64,000 bases of DNA from Heliocidaris tuberculata (taxonomy: Eukaryota; Echinodermata; Echinoidea; Camarodonta; Echinometridae). Each line of letters starts with the position of its first letter. Position 1 is the first letter of the stretch. The translations under genes and the position numbers were made by a program. Shown here in pieces: positions 36,377-53,830 of the stretch. The notes beneath the pieces are model-generated. The model ran no database searches. It saw only the letters and a list, made by a program, of their open reading frames with translations, and had not been told where the DNA came from. The stretch is taken from the NCBI GenBank assembly GCA_025618425.1, contig CM046832.1:68059707-68123706 (forward strand). Reading direction: 5' to 3'.

Positions 36377-37040
36377 GATGATATGTAGCCTTATTTACAT
36401 CAGATGATAAACACACTATTATTTTAATAGATTTCTCTTAAACCATCTGTTGTGTGTATAATTCGAAGATTTGTGTGTTGAGCTACCATACAATATGCAT
36501 GATTGTTTGAGTATTATCAGTGTTAAATCAGTCACCTTGAAAAAAAATTATATAAATGTGCTTTGAATGCTGTGTGTTATATCTTTCCAAAAGCATATCA
36601 ATCTTCATGTATGTTGTAAAATAGTAGATTGGTTGGTGTAAATTTTCCAGGCTAGACATGCTCACATCATTATATGAGGCTAGCTCTTTTCTTTTCTTTA
36701 GGGGGTAAAACAATGGATCAAAATAATTTGTACACTTTGTACTTTATTTTTAGTTGTATGAGAAAGAAACATACCTCATTTTCTTAAAAAGCTACCTGTC
36801 GACCATTTCTCATAAAACATCACTTGGCCTTGTTGTCACCTAACAACATAAAGTATAGTGGATGTAGTTAGTTTACAACTTGCTTATAAAAGGTGACTTA
36901 GTATGGCCTCTTGTTAATACTTGATCAACCTATTCTATATTTTACAGTGTAAATATTTTATCAGAGTGATAGTAAACAAATATCTGTATTTGTAAGTAGA
37001 GTAAAGTTATAGTTTATGTGTACTTCTTTATAAAGATATA

Positions 37041-37214
37041 CAGTTAACTCTGCATAAGTCGACCTTCCATAAGTCGAATAATTGCCTTAGTCGAAGCAAT
37101 TTTTCAGAACAGAATGAGCAAAACATGTGTTTTTTACCTCTTCTAAGTCGAATTTCGCCTAAGTCGAACAGATTTCTGTGGTCCCAAGAGATTCGACTTA
37201 GGCAGAGTTACCTG
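37041..37214. mobile_element. 174-bp pogo/Tigger-like MITE, copy 2
   Basis: CAGTTAACTCTGCATAAGTC ... gacttaggcagagttacctg flanked by TA. Exactly as long as the copy at 23611 and similar throughout (shared aaaacatgtgtt core). Confidence 0.88.
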
Positions 37215-37215
37215 T

Positions 37216-37304
37216 ACTTGAACGATCTGAGCTTCTTTCAAAATCACCTTGAAAGAAGCTCAGATCGTTCAAGTATATCTGAGCTTCTTTCAAAATCACC
37301 TTGA
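37216..37304. repeat. Perfect 25-bp-arm palindrome plus 28-bp direct repeat
   Basis: Arms 37216-37240 and 37250-37274 are exact reverse complements around a 9-base loop. The segment 37225-37252 is then repeated exactly at 37277-37304. It abuts the right TA of the 174-bp MITE. Confidence 0.92.
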
Positions 37305-37440
37305 TCCGAAAATTGAATTCTTTACATGATTCCTTGACAGATATTCTTCTCTAGCTGAATAAAATAGATCTTTGACTATACATTATGTGACCTGTGTTCC
37401 ACCCAATATACTTCTCTTTTTGCATTGATGCTTTGTATGT

Positions 37441-37456
37441 TAGAGAGAGGTGGGAG

Positions 37457-37508
<52 letters not shown>

Positions 37509-37580
37509 GAAACAAGAGAGAGTGGGTGAGAGAGATAATAAGAGAGGGGGAGAGAGAGAGTAAGAGAAAGAAAGAAAGAA
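37441..37580 (+). repeat. (GA)n microsatellite
   Basis: Impure gaga tract of about 140 bp. The Glu/Arg-rich and Leu/Ser-rich ORFs here are low-complexity readings. Confidence 0.95.
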
Positions 37581-39109
37581 TTACTATGAAAATATGTATG
37601 CCGTATGTAGTGCATTTAATGCTGTTGATGTGTAAGGAATACACCAATAAAACAGTATAAGAACAAATAGGGGGAGGGACAAAATTCTTACGGACCTGCT
37701 TTCTAATTTTAACCCATTGTCATACAAACAAAGGCTTTCAGACGAAATCAATAATAGTGCTAGTGATTACGCTATTGTATTCACTACGAGAAGGACCTTT
37801 TGAAACGGCTTACTGAACCCCTCAACAACCGATGTAAACTTACACTCGTTAATTGAATATGCTGCACAGTGAGACCAACGCGAAATTATATTCAGAATGA
37901 CCTCCCAAAATAGTACTCTGTACAGCATTTAGCATTTTGGACAACATTTAGTGCAATTATAAATTGATTATGAAGATATGATTATGTTTGCAAGTTAAGA
38001 TATTGTGATACTGGACGACGCGACGTGATCGGTTTGACAGAAAATGGTATGTATGATGCCACTAAGAACTAACACTAGCTCTATGCATATGAAAGAAATT
38101 TAGGTAACTTTTGCAGAAAGTTTGAATGAACGATGAGTCACAATGCGCTAGACATGTTCAGCTGTTCGATATTATTCAGCCTTTGAGGATTTCGTTGTTG
38201 ATAGATGTAAAGCAATGTAAGTACATGTATGTGTAAGTAATGCAACATACGCTAGCCTACATGGAAATGTATTGAGGGGAATACAACAGAGAACAGCCAA
38301 CGACTCTTCGAAAGTATTTTTCCAGTGTTATCAATCTGTTTTGCTTATACTCCGTATCAGGAATATAAAACTTATGACAAATAACTGAAGATCATGATGT
38401 TTATATAATGGGTGAAGCAGAGTAAATCTGTGTATCATAACACGGTGAAATTTACCAGACATGGAATTTTGTTTATATCTCACGTCACATAGGCAATAAT
38501 TATGAATCGAGATGCCATGATAGGGCGACAATCGTCAAAGACCAAATACCAAATACCACACAGTAACTACAGACATACAGAGATGCAAATGAAGATGACC
38601 TTTTCGTTAAACTGTTAAAGTAAGTACCGGGGCTAGAAATCGGACCCTCAAAATCTCTAGTACTGAAAGTCAGGTGAATGAACTGTCATACCCTCAAAAT
38701 AAGGAAGAGGTGGGAAAGACAAAATAGCTAGAGGGAAGATGTTGCTGCCTTGACCATACTGATATAAGTTTTGCATGGAAAGTGGAATTTCAAATGGCGG
38801 TGAAGAACAAAGCCCCATTGACCACAATTTGTATTGGATGCATTTTATTATGATAATGTGTTCCCACTGATTAACGTAACAATGGAAGGATAAAGCGATT
38901 ATGTTAAAACAAAAATCAATTTCCACACATTAAAAAAAAAAAAAAAATCAGAATTACTCATAGGATTTGAAATAGTTTGTGTTTGAACTTGCCCCCCCCC
39001 CAAACTTCTAACATTTCAGTTAGTGAAGTTATATTAATTTTATAGTGTCCTGCTGTCTGTGATGTAGAGATTTTATTGCACAGAGCGCACGAAATGAAGA
39101 TTCACATAG

Positions 39110-39279
39110 GTCACATTTGTCCGATAACGATAACGATAACGATAACGAAATCTTTCATTAAAGGTATATCCTAGAGCTGCCCTAATATTAACAGACACGA
39201 ACATACTCACATGTACACACCATATAGTAGGGCGTACCTTTAATGGGAAATCTCGTTATCGTTATCGGACAAATGTGAC
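39110..39279. repeat. Inverted repeat with (CGATAA)n arms upstream of the pseudocaspase gene
   Basis: The left arm gtcacatttgtccgataacg carries four cgataa/gataac units. The right arm cgttatcggacaaatgtgac has two. The inner arms attaaaggta/tacctttaat also pair. About 170 bp, ending about 450 bp before the gene 2 start codon. Probably a MITE; no clear target duplication. Confidence 0.8.
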
Positions 39280-39725
39280 AAGCCCTAATTAGTCAAATTG
39301 TATATGTAAGTATTCTAAGCATTCTCATGCAAACACAAAATGAACCATTATGTGATGTGCTTGCATAAAGTAAGTTGAACAATTTCCATTGATATCCCAT
39401 AAATGTTTTAGACTTTGCTCATGTATTATTTACATATTAACTATGGGTACTCTTGACAAAATATCGACGGGTAACTGACATAATCTGAATTATAATAACG
39501 GATCTTATATCTATCAGACACTTCACTCCACTTCAGAGCTAACATTTTGCATCCGAGTGTGTATCATTTGGTGAAGTATGACGTTTTATATTGACCCTCA
39601 TATTATAAGTGTTTCAAACTGTGCACATATTTTGAATACATCTTGTTAATTTTCTCTTGCTTTCCAGAACATAACGATATCCATATGGATTGATCTGACT
39701 TCTCTATGTGATAATCTTCAGCAAG

Positions 39726-44214
<4,489 letters not shown>

Positions 44215-44401
44215 CACTGACGGATTTAGCAGGGAACAACCAGCCCACGCCCTCTTCAAAAGTCAACTGGCATACCTTCAGTATACAACCTCAAAAATGT
44301 CCCCTAAGGCACCTGACAAATATAGTAACAGATTTGTTTAATAGCTTGGTGGAGATTTTGGAAATTGTGCCCCCTTTTTACAAAATCATGGACTTCCCTT
44401 A
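44215..44401. mobile_element. Degenerate hAT-like MITE directly after the pseudocaspase stop
   Basis: Begins cactgacggatttagcaggg and contains aactggcataccttcagtat and gtgccccctttttacaaaat, matching the element at 62347-62507 in the same order and orientation. Its right end is degraded, so the limit is approximate. Confidence 0.65.
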
Positions 44402-44403
44402 TA

Positions 44404-45421
44404 CAGTGCGTCCCAGAAAAAAGTTAACAGTTGGAAAAAGTCTACCCAAATAAATATTTCAAGCTATAATTGTAAGGAAATATTCATACCTGTGGATAGC
44501 TTAGGGTCTCTTCTATCAAATGACATCAAAATATCAACCAATATTCTACGCTTAAGTGAGCAAAATTCAATTTTGTGAAAGGGTACAAAATCCAGACTTG
44601 ACAAGAATTGATATTGGCCCCGGCTGGTATCAGCCAAGCTGAGTCATGGAAAGGCTTAGAAATTTCCATATTCTGGTCAATATAAAGGCAATTTATGAAA
44701 TAACAGGCTTTGTTCTATGTATGTCTTTACACATCCCATCAATATTCTATGCTTGAGTGAGCAATTAACTAGTTTGTTGAGTGTTTCAAAAATGTTACTT
44801 TTGGTGAGTCTTTTAATTTTACCGGGCTTGCTCACTCAACCATAAATTTTTGATGGGATATGTCAGGACATACAGTGAACAAAGTCTGCTCTTTCATAAA
44901 TTGTCTTTTAATGATCTGAATATAACATTTTAAAGCCTTTAAAGCCTTTTCATGACTCTCAACTTTGCTGATACCAGCCAGAACATAAACAAACATATGT
45001 CAAGTATGGATTTTGCACCCTTTCACAAAAATTGGCTTTTACTCACTCAAGCGTAAAATATTGTAAAATATTATGGTGTCATATGATAGAAGAGACTCTA
45101 AGCTTTCCACAAGTATGAACATTTTCTGAAAATATTTTGAAATATTCAAATTGCGAGACTTTTTTCAACTGTCAATTTTAAACGATTCTTAACTTCGTTC
45201 ATACAAGCCAGGACAAATACCAATTCTTGTCAAGTCTGGATTTTGCACCTTTTAACAAAAGTGGTTTTTGATCACTCAAGCTTAATAACAAGTCAGATTT
45301 TTGTGTTATTGCATAGGAGAGACCCTAAGCTATCAACAGAAATGAACATTTATGGAAAATATTCTGAAATATTAATTTGAGGAGACTTTTTCCAACTGTT
45401 AACTTTTTTTTGGACGCACTG
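44404..45421. mobile_element. Tc1/mariner-type foldback element, 1018 bp
   Basis: Terminal inverted repeats CAGTGCGTCC ... GGACGCACTG continue through agttaacagttggaaaaagt and its complement. TA lies at 44402-44403 and 45422-45423. Almost the whole element folds back on itself. The right half carries a partial tandem duplication of about 240 bp (caagt[c/a]tggattttgcacc occurs twice). No transposase. An AATAAA at 44449-44454 lies inside it. Confidence 0.88.
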
Positions 45422-47976
45422 TAGTACAAGTTACTCATTTCTACTGACCTCAATGGCTATTGTAGAAAATATAATTCATTATAATGTCAATACTGTTAAG
45501 AACACAGCTACACAACAATAATATTAATTGTATATTTCAAAGGAATTTCCTCATGGGAATGCTTACATTGAACTTCATATGAACCATTCTTTATGAGACA
45601 TTGTTTGCTTTTCGATTCGTATATGTAAAATACTCTTCTTAAACATACATATCAAATTTTCTTAACATATTACAAGTATGTCTTGTGATGAAAGTAATGA
45701 CATAGCATCGTGAAAATAAGCTTTAAAACATCTGTGAAAGGTCATTTTATTCAAATCCCCCCCCCCCCCCCACAAAAAAAAATAAAAAAAATGACCAAGA
45801 TATTTATTCATTTGGATCTTGATAATAAGAAAAATAAGCTATCGTATATCTGGAATCCAAACAGGTTTATTTGCAAGTTTCATGTATCTGGGTCAGAGCT
45901 ATTTCGTCCCATATGTTACCGACCACATATAAGATTTTAGTAGATAATGACTTCATCTCCTAGAGCTTGGATCAAACAAACTATATTACAAAATTATAAT
46001 TTTATGTCAATTCAATTTCACCATAAATACACTTCCATAATACTGGTAACCTAAGGGACATATAGTTTAGACCTTTTTCATATTTCTCTTGCGAAACATG
46101 CTTTATTTGATTGATGAACTTGTATTTGTAGCAGAAAAAAAAACTAACAACATCAGTACTTTATAAATAGAATTACTAGGAAAATATGATTTCTAATCCA
46201 TAAATATTTATTGTCCTTTGACGATATGAACTATTCAGATTTCATCATGCTCTTTTCGTAGTATTCTTAATTTCAGTTTGACTGTGTCAGATATACATGT
46301 AGTCGGAATATTTGAATGCAAATACAAATAACCAAAGATGTATATAAGATTGCCCAAACACTTGGAATTTCAGGGAACGAGATTGAGACAGAAATATATG
46401 TAAAATATTTGCCGAAGGACATTTGTTTTTATGCAAATACGCTCCTTTGTCACGACAATAGGGTTGTTCAAATTCCACTTATGTCCGTGTGTTAGTCCAT
46501 GGTGAGGTACTGGAATCGCCATGTACGAGTTAATGTATACAATTCAATAACCAGAATGTAGCATGTATGCAGAAATTGTTAGGTCGGTCAAGACTCAAGC
46601 AGACTTCAGCTTGGATAATCAAGACCTCTTTTATATCATAATCATCAATAACGTTTGGTTGAGTGTAGTGAACTAGTTGACTGCCATTTTGGAGAGGTGA
46701 CATTTTTGGAGCTGAATCGGTTAAACTTGGAGGAGGCCATGAGCAATGTGAAGTTTGTATACGACCTGAATAATATATTCTTGAATTCGTCAATATTAAC
46801 AAGTGTTGAGCGGTTCGAGATAGGGGCTACGCAATAATTTCTAGCGAAAGAGATGTTATCTAACCTTGGATAAAGAATCCATCTCTGCTATCGGGTTATA
46901 TCTACATATATATTGGTTTCTTTTGAAAATCATTAATCGGGTAAGGTGCAATCTGGCCTGCTAAAGTGGGCATACTTATTATCTAGTTTCTATTATTTAT
47001 GATGAATGAACTGAATATGAATAGATATACAATATTCCAATCCGACCGTTATAAATAATTCATGAAAAAATATGGCAGTGATAAGCAATGAAATGTACAG
47101 ATGTATATCATTCTGACAACTTTTAATATCTGTTATATACAATGTATTACTACCTATTTTGAAATTATTATTGATAGTATGATATTGATAATTTTAATAT
47201 AAACTACTATATCTTGTCTAACATAATGTAAGTAATATAACAAATGAATAATTGATGAAGTTCAAATAGCAGACTTTCTGCCTTATAGCAGTATAAACAT
47301 ATAACTTTGCAAAATTTGGAAACGACTCTTTTGACGACGATAAATCAAGGTGATGGAGTTTCTAAACTATTATACCAACCAATAACTTTCAAAAAAGATA
47401 CAATCTAATTGACCTACATGGTAAATAATATGATTTGTATTACATTACAAATAATTCCTTTTCTTCAAAGAATATTCAGTTAGTGTAGACTGTATAAAGA
47501 TGAGCACTTATAGGAATAGCGTTGAAGAGTTTAATTTAATTGACAATTTTTCTCCTGAAAATAAAGTTTAATTCTAATACTGAACTCACGAAATTAAATC
47601 TTGATAGTTTGCACTTGATAAGGCGGACTGTGACGTATGAGGAATGAAAAGAATTGAAAGGCAAAACAAAACATACAGAGTATATTAATGTATGAAAACA
47701 TGCAGAGAAGGAATATGAAAAGGTATGGAAGAATAAGCCTCCAGCATAATGAGTGCACTGAAGAAAAAAAACTCCTTGTAAAATTTGAACACAAAACGTG
47801 TCAAACTTTACCAGAGTTTCGGGTTGGCAACACAAATCTCGTAACTTTTACACCGCTTCCTGGTTATTTCAAGTGCATCTTCTCTAATCAAATTACAGAA
47901 TTCCTGATGAACTAATTATACACGGAAAATAATTTGCACGAACATTTTTCACCAGGCTTTTTCTGTGTGTATGTGT

Positions 47977-48076
47977 AGAGAGAGAGAGAGGGGGGGGGGG
48001 GGTAAGAAGTGACAAAGAGAGAAAGAGTGGTACGTGTATAATAGCGTAAGAGGAAATGGACATGCAGGAGGGGACA

Positions 48077-48147
<71 letters not shown>

Positions 48148-48224
48148 AAAGAAAGAAGCATACGTAAAGAGTGGTATTATAGAGGTTATATATAAGTTCA
48201 GAGAGAGAGAGGAGGGGGGGGGGG
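47977..48224. repeat. Cluster of (GA)n, (GT)n and polyG tracts
   Basis: gaga runs at about 47978-47990, 48091-48140 and 48199-48212, a gtgt run at 48077-48092, and G tracts at 47991-48002, 48139-48147 and 48214-48223. Confidence 0.95.
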
Positions 48225-48977
48225 CTGTCTATGTCAGTGCGATTCTAGTCGAGTGCGTGAGGCAGATAAAAATTGGAGAGATAACTGTCTTGATGATAAG
48301 ACCAGAATCATACAGTGAGTGGATGCAACAGAAATCTCCCCCGACGGACGTGGCAGGAGTGATATGAAGCAGCTATAATGGGAGTCGTGCTCGATAAGAG
48401 ACTTCCTCCATCATAATGCACATTTTAAAGATGTTGTTATCAACTCTTTGAGGCCGATAGAAGGGCACTTCTAATAACACCTGAAAAAAGTCTAGACATC
48501 TATGAATTTAATAAGATGCAACGCCCATGTGATTGCCAAAGTAGACATCTACAAACGTAATCAATTGGTCATGGTCACTAGCATAAAAATTGGTGTTGAC
48601 ATTTTGTAGACCTCACTTTCCTTTCTTTTCGTGAACTTAAGAGAAAAGGTAGATGAACAACACTTTTATGTCTTATTATATGGAAAATATTTTCACGTCG
48701 TTAAATGCTATTGCACGCGTATTTCTCTCTTATTATCTTAATGGACGTTATGGAAGTAATGTAGTTCCAATGACGCAAAAGACCACACAGTTCATTATCA
48801 TTTACCTTGACTAACGTGTAAATTCTATATTCCTTTTCTTTAGAAATAGATGAAGCGGAATGGTCTCTCTTATGATTACAATTTCCTTTAAATTAAAGCT
48901 TGTTGACATATGAAATAATTTGCTAGTGAGATCTATCAGGGGCGGCGATTTCTTGTCACGGCCGGGGGGACGCGACT

Positions 48978-49042
48978 AGTGCGTGTGTGTGTGTGCGCGC
49001 GCGTGTGTGTGTGTGTGTGTGTGTGTTGAGGGGGGGGGGGGG
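48978..49042. repeat. (GT)n microsatellite with G tract
   Basis: gtgtgtgt with a gcgcgc interruption, then polyG. It follows a hAT-like end (caggggcggcgattt at about 48939) whose partner I could not place with confidence. Confidence 0.9.
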
Positions 49043-49264
49043 TCTGTGACAGTTTATTCAATCCCCAAAAGATAATATTTTGCATTTTGCAGTAGGTCTA
49101 TAAAAACTTTTCATTTTGGCGAATTCCTCAGTAAATTATATTTATTATTTTGTGAGGTCGGATAGCGACCGAGGGAGAGAATTTTGCGGGTTTGAACAGC
49201 TTTTTAGAGCACTTTCGATCACATAGGCAAATCCAAGAGTTCAATCACTATTTAGACAAAAGAT

Positions 49265-49415
49265 CGGGTATTTTTTTTTTCATTTTTTATTTTTTTTATT
49301 TATTTATTTATTTATTTATTTAAATTTTTTTTTATTTTTTTTTATATTTATTAATTATTATTATTATTATTATTATTATTATTTTTTTTTTTTTTTTTTT
49401 TGGGGGGGGGGGGGA
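49265..49415. repeat. T-rich (TTTA)n/(TTA)n tract followed by polyG
   Basis: Impure tttat and ttatta repeats, a run of over 20 T, then a G run. Low complexity only. Confidence 0.95.
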
Positions 49416-52400
49416 CAAACCTCTCGAATACAGCCAGGGAGAGGCATTCCCCGCCCCCTGAATAGCTAACCCTGCAATAGGTCATATAATGGAGTTTTCC
49501 CCCTCCCGCGCAAAGAGCGAAAGCTTTGACGTTTGAGCAATTTTGAGAGAAAGATAACGGCACGTAGCAACTTTTTAGGCTTTTTTTTTCTCTCACTTCC
49601 CCCCGCTTTTTCGCTCTCCCTCTCTCTCTCTCTCTTTTGTTGGCGTTTTTTTGGCGTTTTTTTTTAGGGGGGGGGGGGAGACCGCCCCTATAGCCCCCTG
49701 GCTCGCCTGAATTCTTATTGCATTACATTAATTTATATGAAGCATACATTTACAACAGCGATTAAAGCAATGATTTTTTCTGAGATATTGGCAACGCTTA
49801 GACCGTTGAAGTAGCGGAAACAGACATAGGAGGCATTCTGCCCATCTAGTTTTTGGGTAACACCCATAGCACACACAGTCATGTGACATTTTCCCTTTGC
49901 CCCTCTATCTTGGTTAGCCCCAATATTAGTTTGAGGCAACGAAGCCCCCCCCCCCTACTACTACTACTACAAAAATCAAAATCCGCTACTGACGAGGCCT
50001 TTATAATAATATTATGGCCAACTACCACTTTCTTATTTTTTTCGCAGGCAGAAGAAGATCAGTTCAGTCTAGTCGGAGGTTGGGGGTTGGGAGAATGGTA
50101 ACAAGAATTAGAATAATAGATGGCCTCTACCGAAACCACACTAAAAGAGATCTTCATACCAGATGATCAAACTTCTCCAGTTTTGTTTGATATACCCCTA
50201 TCAGATGTCGTATTTGAACGTCTGCAAGTCTTGAAAAGAAACGAATGAAGACATTAGGGAAATGTGTCGATGGTTTACGAGTTGTCGAGGACATCTTTAC
50301 AGATTTTTCTTCTAAGAGTGTCTGTATCTGAGTGTTGGTGTGTTTGTAGTGCTTTACCCTGATACTTTACTCTTCATTACTATCATTTTATCTGTTTATA
50401 AATCTATTTTCACGAAGGATTTCTATTTGTTTGGATCCTTAGTATCCTTGTCTCAATCCGTTAATACATGATGATCTATATCATATATTCCTCTATATAA
50501 GATACCCCTTTTCATTTATGTCACTTTTTCTTTCACTTGCGTGTCAACTGTCATTACTTAACATTCCATTTTTATTTTACTATCTCCTGATACACCATTT
50601 TCTTGTTATTCCATTCTTTCTTCCTACCTTCCCCACTATCTCATTATGGGTAGCGCCTACAATGATAAAATTTTATACTATTTTTAGGTTGATGTTGGAA
50701 CGCATCATTGATATAAGTTTTTATGATATTCTTCTTTTTTTTTGCAACCACGATCTAAAAGAATGTGAACAAAAAGGAAAGGAAATATGTGAGGTTTTCA
50801 TTTCCTTCAGGTCTGAAAATGTTTGCTCATAAAAAGTTCTCAACCAGGAAAAGCTTCGGGTTCATTGTCAATTACATCACATACTCACACTTCAGTGTTG
50901 ACTTCCATCGCCTTACTTCGAGTATGTTCAGTCTAACTTTCTCTTCCTTCAAACAAAATATATTTGATTGACGGAACTTTTCCTTGTGAACTTTCGATTA
51001 CTGCAAGTGTTTGGACAGTTTAATAACGATATCCATGATTGATGAAAGGATGGAATAAGGACGGCTGTCGAGAAAGGGGTGAAAGTCACGCTCTTGGTGC
51101 AAAATATGCAATTGTAAGTTTGAGAGTGGTGATGAAGGGCTCAGCTTGAACTAGGAGTGTATCGTGACTGGCACAGAGGAGTTTGATTGCTTAGTTCATT
51201 TTATTTCGTGCGCCATTTTGTTTGATTTGCATTATTGCAATGTGTTAAATGATACATACCTAGCCATACAACGCTCGCATTCCAGTCACACTTCGACTGA
51301 TTACTGTGAGGACATTGTAATCATCTTGGAGTAAAAATAACTTCTTGAACGCACGAGATATAGTCGATATCATTGTTATCATGTTATAATGTACACTTCT
51401 TTTCATAAGTTGTTCTTTCTCGATTGTTTTACCTAAATGTTTACGTGTTGAATAAAAAAGCAGTAATGTTTTTAAATAGTGTTGCACTTCAATGTCACAA
51501 TTTTCCATGGAACATATTATGGTAAATAACTAATTTGTATACCAAATAAAGAAGAATCTACTAGCACTTGTCGATTGAAGTCCATGAACATCTTACTTCA
51601 AAATTATTGTATAATTTTCATTCATATTCTATATCATTTACAAAGGGTGTACCAAAAAGAAATGAAATTAAAAACCAAAACAATCAGACAAATGATGAAC
51701 AAAATACATTGAATTGAAAATGTTAACAAAATTTGGGAGAAGAAACTGAGAACAAAAACCCCCACAAAAATCCAAGTATTTTATAACTATATCATTAATA
51801 AAAGAGGAGGGTAATAACACAATAAAGATGATGGCAATATCAATTAAGATATTGAATAATTAATCCAATGTGACACATTGGAGAAAAATTTACAGAAACC
51901 GGAGGGAAAAATAACGAACTAAAACGACGACAAAAAAGAAGAAAAATATGAGGAAGACGGTGAAAATCACCAACATGAAAAGGACAAAGATTTTTTTTTT
52001 TTAAAAAGGGAGAAGGATGCGACACCCCCAGAAGATTAAAACGAAGAAGATTCTCCCCGGCACTGTTAGTATGAACAGTTAAACACCTTTGAATTGATTT
52101 GATTAGACTTCCTGAGGCAATGGGCTGATGCTTTGTCTTTAAATAAGAAAAGAAGATACATCTGTAGCAAATCTAGTTAGCAGTGAATCGTAATTATACC
52201 GATAAGGGACAAAGTTTCATTCGTGTGGGGGCTGATAATACCCCTTTCGCTTTTCTTATTTTGTAGCAACCAGCACTATTCATGTAAAACACGGTCTTAA
52301 AACAAACTTTTCACGTATCCAATGTTTTTGCCGGCACTGGCTCTATCATTATTTTAAGATATATCTAATCTACCACTTGTCAATTATCAAATTGGAGTTG

Positions 52401-53602
52401 CATTGCAATATCGGGCTTTTCGTTCTTTCGCAAAAGAATAAACTTAGAATTAGATTCCTTTAAAACAATTGAATTAGACAGAGGAAACAAGCAGACTAAA
52501 TTGATAATGACGCAATGGCGATGTGTCAATGAATACGAATCAAAATTCGAGGTTTGGTTATAATGTCATTTTATTTTGTTCGACGTTATTCAAATGTTTT
52601 CTTTCCAGTATTCAATAATGTTTATTAAATATTGGAAAGAAAGAAATCTACAAACCAGGGTGTTTTTTTCGCGTCTTCTCTAAAAAAGGTAATGCATACG
52701 AGAATTTAAATGCAAGAAAATACTACAGCTTTTGTCCTTTCATATCTTATGACATATTCTGTCTTTTTTTCATTTGTAGTAGAGTCAGTAGACATTCAAC
52801 CGTAGGAGACACAAAACCTTCTTGAGTGATAAATAATTTGATTAAAACGCAGACTACTCGACTCTCGATCTGTGGAACTGTTTTCCTCCTCAAGGAGAAT
52901 AAACGGAGTGTATTGATAGGATACTAAAGTAAAGCTTATTTGATTCTCATATTGCATCAAAACTTGAAATTAGGATCGTTTTATTTGTGCTTTCAGGTTG
53001 ATAACTAGATCGTCAGCCTATTTTTTTTTAAACGTTGCTTCAAAGATGAAACACAAGACATGTTTGACTTTGTCCTCAGTCAGTTGTCATAAAATCACGT
53101 TTTATCCTTTTTTTATTATCTCTGCCTAAATCATTATCAGCATCAGTGTCATGGTGTATGCCACATGCTGTTGTGTCAGCAATCAGCATACTTCCTTGAC
53201 CTGACAAATTCGGTGTCCAAATGCATAGATGTGTAAACATGGAAACATGACTGAAAAGGTGTCAACGCTTTTATTCACTCTTGACACTCTCCTCATGCAC
53301 GACACATGTGTTTCAGGATGACACAAAGCAAATCATGCAAAAGTTACATTCGCCCCCAACAGTAAGAACATCGCTGTCAAATATCACGGCCTTGTGTGAG
53401 GTTTACCGTGAAATGGAGAGAAATTTACATTAAATGGCGCTGTCATGTCATGTCACCTCTATGGCGCTGCTATCGGTATTCTTCTTACTGCCCAACATGT
53501 AACATATAGCAGTAAATTTTTCTGTCTAAGGTATCTTAAAGATTACATCCTTAAAGATTAAAAATAATTACTAAGATATAAAAAGGAGAAAAATACCTGA
53601 AC

Positions 53603-53830
53603 CAGTGGCGTAAATCCGTATCGAGGAGTGGGGGGGGGGGGGGGGATGGTTGAAATAATTTGACAACGTGATCTTGTTTGACAAACACAAGGCAAATTTT
53701 AAGGGGTTCAGTTTTCCTCCATAATTCTCAACCAAAAAAAACAGCAACAAAATTTGGGGGAAAAAATTGTCGGGAGGGGGGGTGGGGGCAGTCTGCCCCC
53801 TGCTCCCCCCCCCCCTCAGCTACGCTAGTG
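53603..53830. mobile_element. hAT-like MITE with G/C tracts
   Basis: The left end CAGTGGCGTAAATCCG and the right end CAGCTACGCTAGTG pair over 8 of the outer 10 bases. The interior has long G and C runs, as at 4381-4749. I found no convincing target duplication. Confidence 0.5.

Larger units (their letters stand above)
33504..39640. other. Intergenic region between the two genes
   Basis: No supportable coding gene. It contains the hairpin elements at 34916 and 36014, the 174-bp MITE at 37041, the palindrome at 37216, a GA microsatellite and the CGATAA inverted repeat at 39110. The remainder is AT-rich unique-looking DNA. Confidence 0.75.

Noticed and set aside
36009..36388. ORFs of 115 and 105 aa
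   Set aside because: They lie within the nested MITE, overlap in different frames and show no domain or splice support.
48939..49710. Possible MITE from caggggcggcgattt to a cgcccctat end
   Set aside because: The ends do not pair beyond about eight bases and no target duplication was found. Low-complexity G, T and GT tracts dominate.
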